Shown: one piece after another, positions 43,043 through 54,287 of the stretch
Layout: each line of letters begins with the position of its first letter
How positions within the stretch are numbered: position 1 is the first letter of the stretch
From: Azolla caroliniana
Lineage: Eukaryota > Polypodiophyta
Direction: 5' to 3'
Length of the DNA stretch: 64,000 bases
Assembly (NCBI GenBank): GCA_043228905.1
Contig: JBHGNT010000018.1
Coordinates: 5,890,001 to 5,954,000, forward strand
Made by a program: the position numbers and the translations under genes
Notes under the pieces: generated by a model
Told to the model about the DNA's origin: nothing
The model's database searches: none
The model's input: only the letters and a program-made list of their open reading frames with translations

Positions 43043-43430
43043 TGTTGAGAATCAAGCTCAACTTGGTCTAGTGTGTGAACTCACCTTGAGAGTGAATAGA
43101 CACTCCAACGGTCAAGAGTCACCATTATGTTACCTCTTTGTATTCTAGCATTAAGTATGAGTCATAGAATCATATTCTATGGCACATAACTTATGAGCTT
43201 TCACATTCCCCATGCTCCATGAGCCTTGTAGTTAATGAAGAGAGAGGGTGACTATATAAAGCACCCTCTTCCCACCTTGTATTTAGTTGAGTGTTTCTCC
43301 TTTGTGAATATACTTACCCTTGTGTATACTCTGTGTTTTACTCCTTGTCTCTCTCACTCTCTATCTCTCATACACACACACACACACAGTTCACACCTAT
43401 TCCGCTACACAAGAATCATACCCGATTATT
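43043..43430 (+). repeat. 5' LTR of copia E
   Basis: Starts TGTTGAGAATCAAGC. TATATAAA at 43253-43260. The PBS TGGTATCAGAGC starts at 43435. The exact 3' end lies between 43409 and 43434. A short (AC)n run is at 43372-43388. Confidence 0.75.
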
Positions 43431-43434
43431 TATA

Positions 43435-43446
43435 TGGTATCAGAGC
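43435..43446 (+). other. primer binding site (initiator tRNA-Met) of copia E
   Basis: TGGTATCAGAGC is the standard plant copia primer site, here an exact 12-base form. Confidence 0.88.
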
Positions 43447-43599
43447 GATTTGGTAGCTCGATCTAGCCCATTCTCCTCATCGTGATCGTGTGTTGTGCTC
43501 GACGCCAACGACCAAGAACCTGCTCATCGCTATCGTAGCTTCGGTACATAGCTTGCATTTGAAGAGAGAAGAAGAAGAAGAAGAGGAAAAATCGACATA

Positions 43600-44430
43600 A
43601 TGAATACTCAAATGGGGAGCGCTCTCCCTACCGAAAAGTTGAATCGAAACAACTTCGCATCTTGGGAGTACCAGATGTACCAATACCTTGTCGGACAAGG
43701 GGCTATTGGAGCTACATCAAAGGAGCGCATGAAGACCGACCCGCCGAAGCGGCTCCCGGATACGCGACATGGGAGCAAGCCACAAGCCACATGATGTATT
43801 GCTTGGCGACATGTGTTCATGATCACATGGTACGGTACATTCACGAAGCCAAGACGCCGAAGGAGGCATGGGAAAATCTACGAAAGATTTTCGCGGCGAA
43901 CACAACCGCAAGAAGGCTTCAACTCCGCCAAGAGTTGAACAACATTCAACAAAGGGACATGTCCATCACGACATACACCTCGAAGATCAAGGAGCTTTGT
44001 GATTCGCTCAGCTCAATAAGCATAAATATCGATGATGATGAGATGGTTCAAATATGCCTCGGCGGTCTCGCACCACAGTTCGGCGCGATGCGAACTCCCG
44101 TTCTAGCACGGGAGAAATCTCCCTCCTTCTTTGAGCTCTAATCAATGTTATTGGTCGAAGAAAACCACGTGCGTACAAGGAGTAATGAGTCGGAAGGCCA
44201 CATCCTCTACACGCACTCGAACGGAGGAAGAGGACGGGGACAGTCGAGAGGCCGATTCGGCCAAGGACAAGGCAGGCGAGGTCCGACCTACGATAACAAC
44301 CGGAAGCCAACGAGGAACCTTCGCAAGAAGGGGGAGCTTCCACTCCGGCCCAAGCCGTCGAAACACAACTGAATGCGGATATTGCGGAAAGCTCGGCCAC
44401 TACGAAGAAGAGTGTCGAAAGAAGATGCAC
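43600..44430 (+). pseudogene. gag of copia E
   Basis: ATG 43600 starts MNTQMGSALPTEKLNRNNF, with the typical copia gag opening KLNRNNFASWEYQM. A frame shift near 43745 continues as ATWEQATSHMMYCLATCV and LRQELNNIQQRDMSIT (UBN2-type gag). TAA lies at 44140-44142. A second shift leads to the zinc knuckle CGYCGKLGHYEEEC at 44374-44415. Confidence 0.85.
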
Positions 44431-46712
44431 AAATCGGCTTCCACAAGCCGACAACTCACGAATTACGCGCACAATTCCAACTATGAAGAGTATAGTGGAA
44501 TGTACGGGAACAACTCCGACTACGCAGATCGTGGCGGAATGTATGCACCCAACTCCGACCGTGGCGGTATGTTCATGATGAAACATAGAGCAAACTCTAT
44601 GTCAGCCTCTACCTCAACTAGTGCCCTCAATCCGGAGGACGTATGGTTTGTTGACTCCGGAGCCTCAAACCATATGACATCCCATAAAGAATGGTTTCCC
44701 GAACTTCAAGAGCCAGAGCGACCCGGTTATGTCGAAACCGGAGATGACACTACGCACCCAATTCGGCACATCGGCAATGTTCTGTTTGGCGAAAGAGGTA
44801 AGCATACATACATTAAAAATGTCTTGCATGTTCCCACCATCACGAAGAATTTTGTCTCAATCGGCCAAATGGTTGAGCAAGGGATGCAAGTATGATTCGA
44901 CCAAGAAGGTTGTTTCATCGAAAAAGAAGGCCGAATCATCGCACGCGGACGAAGAGAGGGCCAAATGTTCATTCTCGACTCACACAAGATGAAATCGGCC
45001 ATGCTCGCAAAGGGCATGCACGCCGACTCCGACATAGAGTTATGGCACAAGCGGATTGGCCATATAAATCTCCAAAAGCTCAAAGCAATGAAATCGAAAG
45101 GAGTCGTCATCGAACTCCCAACAATCAAAGAGAAGGAGATTGAAGGTGTATGCGAAGCGTGCCAACTCGGCAAGCAACAGTGACACCCATTCCCGAAAGA
45201 GCGGAATGTGAGCAAAGGTCAACTCGACGTAGTCCATTCCAACGTATGGGGACCGGTGCAAACGGCTACATTCAGCGGATGCCGATAATACGTGCTCTTC
45301 ATCGACGACTTTTCTAGACACACTTGGATCTACCCGATGTGGCAAAAGAGCGAAGTGTTCGGACATTTCCAAACATTCAAGAATGAAGTCGAGAAAGCCA
45401 CGGTCCGACGTGTACGTTGTCTTCAATCGGATGGCGGCAAGGAGTACTTCTCGGACGATTTCACAGCGTATCTCCGAAAGGAAGGTATTCAGCGAGAATT
45501 CACTTGCCGACACACTCCGCAACAAAACGGAGGAGCCGAGCGCAAAAATCGGCACATCCTCGAAGTAGCACGGGCCATGATGAACGAGAAGCATATGCCC
45601 AAGTCATATTGGGCCGAAGCTGCAAATACGGCCGTCTACCTAATGAACCAGTGTACAACATCTGGCGTGCACGAGGTCACTCCGGACGAAAAATACTTCG
45701 GAAAGAAGCCCGACTTATTGCACACCCGGATATTCGGCACGATAGCGTACGTGCACATCCCCGACGAGAAGCGTCAAAAGCTTGATCCGAAGTTGGGGAA
45801 ATTTATCCACGTAGGATACTCTTTGGAACAAAAGGGGTACAAGTGCTACAACCCCTCAACTCAAAAATCTCGCGTAAGTAGAGACGTCGTTTTCGACGAG
45901 TCCACATCCTGGTACGCACCAGAGACAACTCCAACTCCGACTCCGCTCAACCCAGAATCCGTTGAACAAGAGATAGAGGATGAAGAGCATTTTACGCGCA
46001 TGTTCGAAGAAAGGCCGACCACGATCCGACTGAGCGGACCACAAGAGCCTCCGAGCATTCAAAGCACCTCGCGGCCTAACCTGAAGATCGACAAAGGCAA
46101 GGAGAAAATGTCGGAATACAAAAACGATCGGCTCGACAACGATGAGTCGACTCACTCACTCGACAGTGAGTTCGGCAGTTTCGATGTACCAATCGGAGCT
46201 AAAAAAGCCCTCATCTCTGTAAATGAAAAGCTCTGTCGCTTCACCCATGAAAAGAATCCACTTAGCCGATTCGGCTACAACGACTACATGGCATATCACT
46301 ATGCCTTTATGATGAAGGTGGCGACAGTACATGAGCCGGAAACATTTTCCGAAGCAGCCAAGGATCCGCGATGAATCGAAGCCATGAATGAGGATATGCA
46401 CGCACTACGCAAGAACGAGAGGTGGGATCTCGTTCCCACCTTAACAAACAAAAAGGCGATCGGATGCAGATGGATTTACAAAGAGAAGTACAATGCTGAC
46501 GATTCCGTCAACCGCTACAAAGCACGACTCATAGCGAAGGGCTATGCACAAACGCACGGAGTTTACTACGGAGAGACCTTTGCCCCGGTCGCAAAGATGA
46601 CGACGGTACGGACTGTAATTGCGCTTGCCGCGACAAAAGGGTGGCACCTCCATCAAATGGACGTCAAGAACGCCTTTCTACAAGGCGAATTAGAAGAGGG
46701 GGGGTGTACATG
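44431..46712 (+). pseudogene. protease, integrase and first part of RT of copia E
   Basis: One frame holds protease VWFVDSGASNHMT (44641-44679), the pre-integrase segment LWHKRIGHINLQKLK ... CEACQLGKQ (HHCC), the integrase core (LDVVHSNVWGP; LQSDGGKEYF; QQNGGAERKNRH), the C-terminal LHTRIFGTIAYVHI and RT start [14 protein letters not shown], with [13 protein letters not shown]. Stops at 44893, 45181, 45286 and 46372. It ends in a G-run at 46700-46706, where an extra base shifts the frame. Confidence 0.88.
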
Positions 46713-47913
46713 GTACACCCTCCTAGCTTCGAATCACGCATTCATCCAAAAGTCGTGTGCCGACTCAAGAAGCCACTCTACAGCCTAAAGCAAGCACCGC
46801 GTGCTTGGCATTCGAAGATAACACAATATCTTCATCAAATCGGCTTTCGTATGTCAAAATCGGACAACTCCCTCTACATACAGAGCAATTCCGCAAGTCC
46901 AATCGTCATCATCTTATATGTGGATGACCTAGTCATTGGAGGGGAGCATCTCCTCAAAATCAATAAGGTCAAATCCCTCCTTTCCGACAAGTTCAAGATG
47001 ACGGACATGAAGGAGCTCCACTACTTCCTCGCCATCGAGGTAATTCGGACTCCAGTCGGAATCCTGATCTCTCAACGGCACTACATCCTCAACTTGTTAT
47101 ACAAGTTCGGTATGGCTGAATGCAAATCCACGGCAACCCCGCTCGATCGCAATCTCAAACTAGATGCGAACTCCGGCACCAAAGCGTGTGAGCCGACTCA
47201 GTATCGGCAACTCATCGGGAGTCTCATTTAATCTCATCTACCTCACAATCACACAACCCGATCTCAGTTATCCGGTCAGTCTCCTTAGCCAATACATGCA
47301 AACAGCGCGTGATACTCACTTGGATTGCGCTAAGCAAGTTCTATGATACGTGAGCAGCACACTAGATTCCGGCATACTCTACAAGACCGCGATGCCAATA
47401 CGACTCGAGGGGTACACAGACGCCGATTGAGCCGGCTACAAAGCCGATAGAAGGTCAACCTCCGGATTTGTTTCCTCCCTCGGCAGCGGAAACATATCTT
47501 GGAGTAGCAAGAAGTAGCCTATCGTCGCTCTTTCGAGTACGGAGGAGGAATAAATGGGCGCAGCCATAGCTACTTGTGAAGTCGTATGGCTAAAGAGGTT
47601 TTTGAAGGATCTGGGCATACCCATCAAGGATCCGACCTCCCTTTACTGCGACAACATGGGCAATATCTATCTGGCTTGGAACCCGATGTTCCACGCATGG
47701 AAAAAGCACATCGAAGTGCACTATCACTTCAACCGAGACCGCGTTCTAGCTAGCGATGTCGACCTACAACACATTAGCACAAATCTTCAAACGGCCGACA
47801 TCTTCACTAAAGCCTTAGGAGCCGACAAGCTGTGGCAATTCATGATTGATCTCGGATTGGCAATCCCTGACCTACCAAGCTTGAGGGGTAGTACTAAAGA
47901 TATTATGCAATAA
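46713..47913 (+). pseudogene. RT end and RNase H of copia E
   Basis: After the G-run shift: [30 protein letters not shown] and active site VIILYVDDLVIGGEH (46906-46950). TAA 47229-47231, then several more stops through RNase H (YTDAD, RRSTSGFVSSL, ALSSTEEE). The end is DIFTKALGADKLWQFMIDLGL, stopping at 47911-47913. Confidence 0.87.
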
Positions 47914-48094
47914 CGCGTGGATTCCACAAACCGCACACATTACAAAATAACGCATAGATTACGCAAACACGCAATAAAAACGCGAATAAAGACGCAAGCC
48001 GAAGCACAACCTTTGCAACTACGCACAACACAAGCTACAGCACGGATTCCACAACTCCGCATAAATGCGAGTCGACGCGGACTCCGGAACTATG
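47914..48094 (+). other. tail of copia E, non-coding
   Basis: A-rich and C-rich stretch with repeated GATTCCACAA and ACGCA words. No purine tract or LTR start is seen before array sequence resumes with GGATATGCTTACAATTTTTT. Confidence 0.6.
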
Positions 48095-48194
48095 GGATAT
48101 GCTTACAATTTTTTATGGCCCTCTTTTGTCCAAGAATAATATAGTAGTTATTTCATGAAAAGTTTGGTGATGTTACACTATTTACATTCACTAA

Positions 48195-48274
48195 TGACAA
48201 CTATGGGATTTGAACCCACACCCTTTCGAATTGGAGCCTAAGTACAACACCTTAGACCGCTCGACCAAATTATC
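48195..48274 (-). pseudogene. tRNA-Leu(UAG)-like, array copy 40
   Basis: About ten substitutions, including A box (CTCGACC) and anticodon stem. 189 bp to copy 41 because the spacer is deleted. Confidence 0.62.
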
Positions 48275-48383
48275 AATGTGTTCATAATAGCAAAACAAGT
48301 CCACACGTGATAGTGTTGTTAAAAGTCGAATAAAGGATATGCGTGCAATTTTTTATAGCCCTCTTTTGTCCAAGAATTATGTA

Positions 48384-48463
48384 TGACAACTGTGGGATTT
48401 GAACCCACGCCCTTTCGGATTGGAGCCTAAATCCAACGCCTTAGACCACTCGGCCAAATTGTC
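48384..48463 (-). tRNA. tRNA-Leu(UAG), array copy 41, consensus-identical
   Basis: All 80 nt equal the consensus. Its 3' spacer is deleted to GTCCAAGAATTATG, so the usual downstream T4 stop lies elsewhere. Confidence 0.88.
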
Positions 48464-48619
48464 GATGTGTTGATAATACAAAAAATAAGTCCACACTTCA
48501 TAGTGCTGCTAAAATTCAAGGATATGCTTACAATATATTATGGCCCTCTTTTGTCCAAGAATAATATAGTAGTTATTTCATCAAAAGTCTGGAAATTTTA
48601 GACAATTTAAATTCACTAA

Positions 48620-48699
48620 TGACAACTGTGGGATTTGAATCCACGCCCTTTCGGATTGGAGCCTAAATCCAACGCCTTAGACCACTCGGCCAAATTGTC
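48620..48699 (-). tRNA. tRNA-Leu(UAG), array copy 42
   Basis: One substitution, at the last T-stem pair beside the T loop. Homologue of copy 61, which lacks it. Confidence 0.82.
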
Positions 48700-48804
48700 G
48701 ATGTGTTCATAATAGAAAAACAAGTCCACAGGTGATAGTCCAAGAAAAATGTAGTAGTTATTTCATGAAAAGTTCGGTAATGTTAGATTATTTCAATTCA
48801 CCAA

Positions 48805-48884
48805 TGACAACTGTGGGATTTGAACCCACGCCCTTTCGGATTGGAGCCTAAATCCAACGCCTTAGACCACTCGGCCAAATTGTC
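48805..48884 (-). tRNA. tRNA-Leu(UAG), array copy 43, consensus-identical
   Basis: 80/80. Upstream spacer carries the variant GCGAAACAAGTCGACACG. Confidence 0.88.
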
Positions 48885-48989
48885 GATATGTTCATAATAG
48901 CGAAACAAGTCGACACGTGATAGTCCAAGAATAATGTAGTAGTTATTTCATGAACAGTTCGGTAATATCAGATTATTTAAATTCACTAA

Positions 48990-49069
48990 TGACAACTATG
49001 GGATTTGAACCCATGCCTTTTCGGATTGGAGCATTAATACAACGCCTTAGACCACTCGGCCAAATTGTC
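48990..49069 (-). pseudogene. tRNA-Leu-like with AAU anticodon, array copy 44
   Basis: Loop TTAATGC puts AAU (an isoleucine anticodon) in the leucine body. One anticodon-stem pair is lost. Same type in copies 57, 63 and 76. Confidence 0.7.
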
Positions 49070-49228
49070 GATGTGTTGATAATAGAAAAACAAGTCCACA
49101 CATGATACTGTTCCTAAAAGTCGAATAAAGGATATACTTACAATTTTTTATGGACCTCTTTTGGCCATGAATAATATAGTAGTTATTTCCTGAAACTCTG
49201 GAAATGTTAGATTATTTAAATTCACTAA

Positions 49229-49308
49229 TGACAACAATGGGATTTGAATCCACGCCCTTTCGAATTGGAGCCTAAATCCAACACCTTAGACTACTCGGCC
49301 AAATTGTC
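49229..49308 (-). tRNA. tRNA-Leu(UAG), array copy 45, diverged
   Basis: Six substitutions spread over acceptor, T stem, variable arm and D arm. Confidence 0.6.
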
Positions 49309-49468
49309 GATGTGTTGATAATAGCAAAACAAGTCCACACTTCATAGTGTTGCTAAAAGTCAAATAAAGGATATGTTTACAATATTTTATGGCCCTCTTT
49401 TGTCCAAGAATAATGTAGTAGTTATTTCATAAAAAGTCTGGAAATGTTAGATAATTTAAATTCACTAA

Positions 49469-49548
49469 TGACAACTGTGGGATTTGAACCCACGCCCTTT
49501 CGGATTGGAGCCTAAATCCAACGCCTTAGACCACTCGGCCAAATTGTC
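49469..49548 (-). tRNA. tRNA-Leu(UAG), array copy 46, consensus-identical
   Basis: 80/80, in a 239-240 bp monomer. Confidence 0.88.
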
Positions 49549-49707
49549 GATGTGTTCATAATAGAAAAACAAGTCATAGGTGATAGTGCTGCTAAAAGTC
49601 AAATAAAGGATATGCTTACAATTTTTTATGGCCCTCTTTGGGCCATGAATAATGTAGTAGTTATTTCATGAAAAGTTCGGTAATGTTAGATTATTTAAAT
49701 TCACTAA

Positions 49708-49787
49708 TGACAACTGTGGGATTTGAACCCACGCCCTTTCGGATTGGAGCCTTAATACAACGCCTTAGACAACTAGGACAAATTGTT
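49708..49787 (-). pseudogene. tRNA-Leu-like with AAG anticodon, array copy 47
   Basis: Loop TTAAGGC gives AAG, still leucine (CUU). The A box is broken (TGTCCTAGTTG) and the terminal pair is lost. Confidence 0.7.
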
Positions 49788-49947
49788 GATGTGTTGATAA
49801 TGGCAAAACAAGTCCAAACATGATAGTGTTGCTAAAAGTCAAATACAGGATATGCTTACAATTTCTTATGGCCCTCTTTTGGCCATGAATAATGTAGTAG
49901 TTATTTCATGAAAAGTCTGGTAATGTTAGCTTATTTAAATTCACTAA

Positions 49948-50027
49948 TGACAACTGTGCGATTTGAACCCACGCCCTTTCGGATTGGAGCCTAAAGCCAA
50001 TGCCTTAGAGCACTCGGCCAAATTGTC
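49948..50027 (-). tRNA. tRNA-Leu(UAG), array copy 48
   Basis: Four substitutions (T stem, anticodon stem, D stem, D loop). Confidence 0.62.
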
Positions 50028-50132
50028 GATGTGTTGATAATAGCAAAACAAGCCCACACGTGATAGTCCAAGAAAAATGTAGTAGTTATTTCATGAGAAG
50101 TTCGGTAATGTTAGATTATTTAAATTCACTAA

Positions 50133-50212
50133 TGACAACTGTGGGATTTGAACCCACGCCCTTTCGGATTGGAGCCTAAATCCAACGCCTTAGACTACTC
50201 GGCCAAATTATC
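50133..50212 (-). tRNA. tRNA-Leu(UAG), array copy 49
   Basis: Two substitutions: D loop (TACTCGG) and acceptor base 3. Confidence 0.72.
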
Positions 50213-50372
50213 GATGTGTTGATAATAGAAAAACAAGTCCAGACTTAATAGTGTTGCTAAAAGTCAAATAAAGGATATGTTTACAATATTTTATGGCCCT
50301 CTTTTGTCCAAGAATAATGGAGTAGTTATTTCATGAAAAGTCTGGAAATATTAGATAATTTAAATTCACTAA

Positions 50373-50452
50373 TGACAACTGTGGGATTTGAACCCACGCC
50401 CTTTCGGATTGGAGCCTAAATCCAACGCCTTAGACCACTCGGCCAAATTGTC
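50373..50452 (-). tRNA. tRNA-Leu(UAG), array copy 50, consensus-identical
   Basis: 80/80. First monomer of a 5-monomer sub-repeat. Confidence 0.88.
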
Positions 50453-50601
50453 GATGTGTTCATAATTGAAAAACAAGTCCACAGGTGATAGTGTTGCTAA
50501 AAGTCGAATCAAGGATATGCTTACAATTTTTTATGGCCATGAATAATGTAGTAGTTATTTCTTGAAAACTCTGGAAATGTTAGATTATTTAAATTCACTA
50601 A

Positions 50602-50681
50602 TGACAACTGTGGGATTTGAACCCACGCCCTTTCAGATTGGAGCCTAAATCCAACGCCTTAGACCACTCGGCCAATTTGTC
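50602..50681 (-). tRNA. tRNA-Leu(UAG), array copy 51
   Basis: Two substitutions, one in the variable arm, one in the acceptor (CCAATTTG). Confidence 0.75.
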
Positions 50682-50786
50682 GATGTGTTCATAATAGAAC
50701 AACAAGTCCACACGTGATAGTCCAAGAATAATGTAGTAGTTATTTCATGAAAAGTTCGGTAATGTTAGATTATTTAAATTCAATAT

Positions 50787-50866
50787 TGACAACTGTGGGA
50801 TTTGAACCCACGCCCTTTCGGATTGGAGCCTTAATACAACGCCTTAAACAAGTAGGACAAATTGTT
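50787..50866 (-). pseudogene. tRNA-Leu-like with AAG anticodon, array copy 52
   Basis: AAG loop. A-box region strongly altered (AAACAAGTAGGACAAATTGTT). Distinct 3' flank CAATATTGACAAC. Confidence 0.68.
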
Positions 50867-51015
50867 GATGTGTTGATAATGGCAAAACAAGTCCACACAT
50901 GATACTGTTGCTAAAAGTCGAATAAAGGATATGCGTACAATTTTTTATGGCCATGAATAATGTAGTAGTTATTTCTTGAAAACTCTGGAAATATTAGATT
51001 ATTTAAATTCACTAA

Positions 51016-51095
51016 TGACAACTGTGGGATTTGAACCCACGCCCGTTCGGCTTGAAGCCTTAATCTAACGCCTTAGAACACTCGGCCAAATTGTC
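51016..51095 (-). tRNA. tRNA-Leu(AAG)-like, array copy 53
   Basis: AAG anticodon with both boxes intact. Anticodon stem TTAGA/TTCAA has one mismatch and one wobble. Candidate for a working isoacceptor change. Confidence 0.62.
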
Positions 51096-51309
51096 GATGT
51101 GTTGATAATAGCAAAACAACACACTTCATAGTGTTGCTAAAAGTCGAATAAAGGATATGTTTACAATTTTCTATTGCCCTCTTTTGGCCATGAATAATGT
51201 AGTAGTTATTTCATAACATATCAATTTTTTATGGCCCTCTTTGGCCATGAATAATGTAGTAGTTATTGCATGAAAAGTCGGGTACTATTAGATTATTTAA
51301 ATTCACTAA

Positions 51310-51389
51310 TGACAAGTGTGGGATTTGAACCGACGCCCTTTCGGATTGGAGCCTAAATCCAACGCCTTAGACTACTCGGCCAAATTGTC
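51310..51389 (-). tRNA. tRNA-Leu(UAG), array copy 54
   Basis: Three substitutions (acceptor, T stem ACCGACG, D loop). 294 bp from copy 53 because its spacer contains a partial duplication of ATGGCCCTCTTTGGCCATG. Confidence 0.68.
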
Positions 51390-51545
51390 GATGTGTTGAT
51401 AATACAAAAAACAAGTCCACACTTCATAGTGCTGCTAAAAATCAAGGATATGCTTACAATATATTATGGCCCTCTTTTGTCCAAGAATAATGTAGTAGTT
51501 ATTTCATGAAAAGTCTGGAAATATTAGATAATTTAAATTCACTAA

Positions 51546-51625
51546 TGACAACTGTGGGATTTGAACCCACGCCCTTTCGGATTGGAGCCTAAATCCAACG
51601 CCTTAGACCACTCGGCCAAATTGTC
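51546..51625 (-). tRNA. tRNA-Leu(UAG), array copy 55, consensus-identical
   Basis: 80/80. Opens the second 5-monomer unit. Confidence 0.88.
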
Positions 51626-51774
51626 GATGTGTTCATAATTGAAAAACAAGTCCACAGGTGATAGTGTTGCTAAAAGTCGAATAAAGGATATGTTTACAAT
51701 TTCTTATGGCCATGAATAATGTAGTAGTTATTTCTTGAAAACTCTGGAAATGTTAGATTATTTAAATTCACTAA

Positions 51775-51854
51775 TGACAACTGTGGGATTTGAACCCACG
51801 CCCTTTCAGATTGGAGCCTAAATCCAACGCTTTAGACCACTCGGCCAAATTGTC
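51775..51854 (-). tRNA. tRNA-Leu(UAG), array copy 56
   Basis: Two substitutions: variable arm (TTCAGATT) and D stem (GCTTTAG). Confidence 0.75.
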
Positions 51855-51959
51855 GATATGTTCATAATAGCGAAACAAGTCGACACGTGATAGTCCAAGA
51901 ATAATGTAGTAGTTATTTCATGAAAAGTTCGGTAATGTTAGATTATTTAAATTCACTAA

Positions 51960-52039
51960 TGACAACTATGGGATTTGAACCCATGCCTTTTCGAATTGTA
52001 GCATTAATACAACGCCTTAGACCACTCGGCCAAATTGTC
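51960..52039 (-). pseudogene. tRNA-Leu-like with AAU anticodon, array copy 57
   Basis: Like copy 44, with two further changes (CGAATTGTAGC) in the variable arm and anticodon stem. Confidence 0.66.
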
Positions 52040-52188
52040 GATGTGTTGATAATGGCAAAACAAGTCCACACATGATAGTGTTGCTAAAAGTCGAATAAAG
52101 GATATGCGTACAATTTTTTATGGCCATGAATAATGTAGTAGTTATTTCTTGAAAACTCTGGAAATGTTAGATTATTTAAATTCACTAA

Positions 52189-52268
52189 TGACAACTGTGG
52201 GATTTGAACCCACGCCCGTTCGGCTTGAAGCCTTAATCTAACCCCTTAGAACACTCGGCCAAATTGTC
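52189..52268 (-). tRNA. tRNA-Leu(AAG)-like, array copy 58
   Basis: Homologue of copy 53 with one more D-stem change (AACCCCTTAG). Confidence 0.58.
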
Positions 52269-52482
52269 AATGTGTTGATAATAGCAAAACAATACACTTC
52301 ATAGTGTTGCTAAAAGTCGAATAAAGGATATGTTTACAATTTTCTATGGCCCTCCTTTGGCCATGAATAATGTAGTAGTTATTTCATAACATATCAATTT
52401 TTATGGCCCTCTTTTGGCCATGAATAATGTAGTAGTTATTTCATGAAAAGTCGGGTGCTGTTAGATTATTTAAATTCACCAA

Positions 52483-52562
52483 TGACAACTCTGGCATTTG
52501 AACCCACGCCCTTTCGGATTGGAACCTAAATCCAACGCCTTAGACTACTCGGCCAAATTATC
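52483..52562 (-). tRNA. tRNA-Leu(UAG), array copy 59, diverged
   Basis: Five substitutions, two of them in the acceptor/T-stem junction (CTCTGGCATTTG). Confidence 0.6.
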
Positions 52563-52722
52563 GATGTGTTGATAATAGAAAAACAAGTCCACACTTAATA
52601 GTGTTGCTAAAAGTCAAATAAAGGATATGTTTACAATTTTTTATGGCCCTCTTTTGTCCAAGAATAATGTAGTAGTTATTTCATGAAAAGTCTGGAAATG
52701 TTAGATAATTTAAATTCACTAA

Positions 52723-52802
52723 TGACAACTGTGGGATTTGAACCCACGCCCTTTCGGATTGGAGCCTAAATCCAACGCCTTAGACCACTCGGCAAAATTG
52801 TC
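52723..52802 (-). tRNA. tRNA-Leu(UAG), array copy 60
   Basis: One substitution, but in the A box (TTGCCGAGTGG). Opens higher-order unit 2; counterpart of copy 41. Confidence 0.76.
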
Positions 52803-52958
52803 GATGTGTTGATAATACAAAAAATAAGTCCACACTTCATAGTGCTGCTAAAATTCAAGGATATGCTTACAATATATTATGGCCCTCTTTTGTCCAAGAA
52901 TAATATAGTAGTTATTTCATCAAAAGTCTGGAAATTTTAGACAATTTAAATTCACTAA

Positions 52959-53038
52959 TGACAACTGTGGGATTTGAACCCACGCCCTTTCGGATTGGAG
53001 CCTAAATCCAACGCCTTAGACCACTCGGCCAAATTGTC
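52959..53038 (-). tRNA. tRNA-Leu(UAG), array copy 61, consensus-identical
   Basis: 80/80; counterpart of copy 42. Confidence 0.88.
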
Positions 53039-53143
53039 GATGTGTTCATAATAGAAAAACAAGTCCACAGGTGATAGTCCAAGAAAAATGTAGTAGTTAT
53101 TTCATGAAAAGTTCGGTAATGTTAGATTATTTCAATTCACCAA

Positions 53144-53223
53144 TGACAACTGTGGGATTTGAACCCACGCCCTTTCGGATTGGAGCCTAAATCCAACGCC
53201 TTAGACCACTCGGCCAAATTGTC
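53144..53223 (-). tRNA. tRNA-Leu(UAG), array copy 62, consensus-identical
   Basis: 80/80; counterpart of copy 43. Confidence 0.88.
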
Positions 53224-53328
53224 GATATGTTCATAATAGCGAAACAAGTCGACACGTGATAGTCCAAGAATAATGTAGTAGTTATTTCATGAACAGTTCG
53301 GTAATATCAGATTATTTAAATTCACTAA

Positions 53329-53408
53329 TGACAACTATGGGATTTGAACCCATGCCTTTTCGGATTGGAGCATTAATACAACGCCTTAGACCACTCGGCC
53401 AAATTGTC
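53329..53408 (-). pseudogene. tRNA-Leu-like with AAU anticodon, array copy 63
   Basis: Identical to copy 44 as far as I can see. Confidence 0.7.
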
Positions 53409-53567
53409 GATGTGTTGATAATAGAAAAACAAGTCCACACATGATACTGTTCCTAAAAGTCGAATAAAGGATATACTTACAATTTTTTATGGACCTCTTT
53501 TGGCCATGAATAATATAGTAGTTATTTCCTGAAACTCTGGAAATGTTAGATTATTTAAATTCACTAA

Positions 53568-53647
53568 TGACAACAATGGGATTTGAATCCACGCCCTTTC
53601 GAATTGGAGCCTAAATCCAACACCTTAGACTACTCGGCCAAATTGTC
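53568..53647 (-). tRNA. tRNA-Leu(UAG), array copy 64, diverged
   Basis: Same six changes as copy 45. Confidence 0.6.
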
Positions 53648-53807
53648 GATGTGTTGATAATAGCAAAACAAGTCCACACTTCATAGTGTTGCTAAAAGTC
53701 AAATAAAGGATATGTTTACAATATTTTATGGCCCTCTTTTGTCCAAGAATAATGTAGTAGTTATTTCATAAAAAGTCTGGAAATGTTAGATAATTTAAAT
53801 TCACTAA

Positions 53808-53887
53808 TGACAACTGTGGGATTTGAACCCACGCCCTTTCGGATTGGAGCCTAAATCCAACGCCTTAGACCACTCGGCCAAATTGTC
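53808..53887 (-). tRNA. tRNA-Leu(UAG), array copy 65, consensus-identical
   Basis: 80/80; counterpart of copy 46. Confidence 0.88.
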
Positions 53888-54047
53888 GATGTGTTCATAA
53901 TAGAAAAACAAGTCCATAGGTGATAGTGCTGCTAAAAGTCAAATAAAGGATATGCTTACAATTTTTTATGGCCCTCTTTGGGCCATGAATAATGTAGTAG
54001 TTATTTCATGAAAAGTTCGGTAATGTTAGATTATTTAAATTCACTAA

Positions 54048-54127
54048 TGACAACTGTGGGATTTGAACCCACGCCCTTTCGGATTGGAGCCTTAATACAA
54101 CGCCTTAGACAACTAGGACAAATTGTT
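54048..54127 (-). pseudogene. tRNA-Leu-like with AAG anticodon, array copy 66
   Basis: Counterpart of copy 47 with the same broken A box. Confidence 0.7.
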
Positions 54128-54287
54128 GATGTGTTGATAATGGCAAAACAAGTCCAAACATGATAGTGTTGCTAAAAGTCAAATACAGGATATGCTTACA
54201 ATTTCTTATGGCCCTCTTTTGGCCATGAATAATGTAGTAGTTATTTCATGAAAAGTCTGGTAATGTTAGCTTATTTAAATTCACTAA

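Larger units (their letters stand above)
43043..48094 (+). mobile_element. Ty1/copia element E, 3' LTR missing
   Basis: 5' LTR, PBS, gag, protease, integrase, RT and RNase H occur in copia order. After the RNase H end (47913) comes about 180 bases of A-rich sequence, then the tRNA array resumes at 48095, with no second LTR and no target duplication. A deletion has therefore removed the 3' end and some array. Confidence 0.9.
48384..52722 (-). repeat. higher-order repeat unit 1 (19 monomers, 4339 bp)
   Basis: Copies 41-59. Each landmark recurs 4339-4340 bases further on, with only scattered differences (for example ATACAAAAAATAAG at 48477, a GCGAAACAAGTCGACACG spacer at 48900). Confidence 0.93.
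50373..52722 (-). repeat. 5-monomer sub-repeats (1173 and 1177 bp)
   Basis: Monomer lengths run 229-185-229-294-236 from 50373 and 229-185-229-294-240 from 51546. Related 5-monomer series start at 54713, 55886 and 57018 (1173, 1132 and 1129 bp). Confidence 0.88.
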
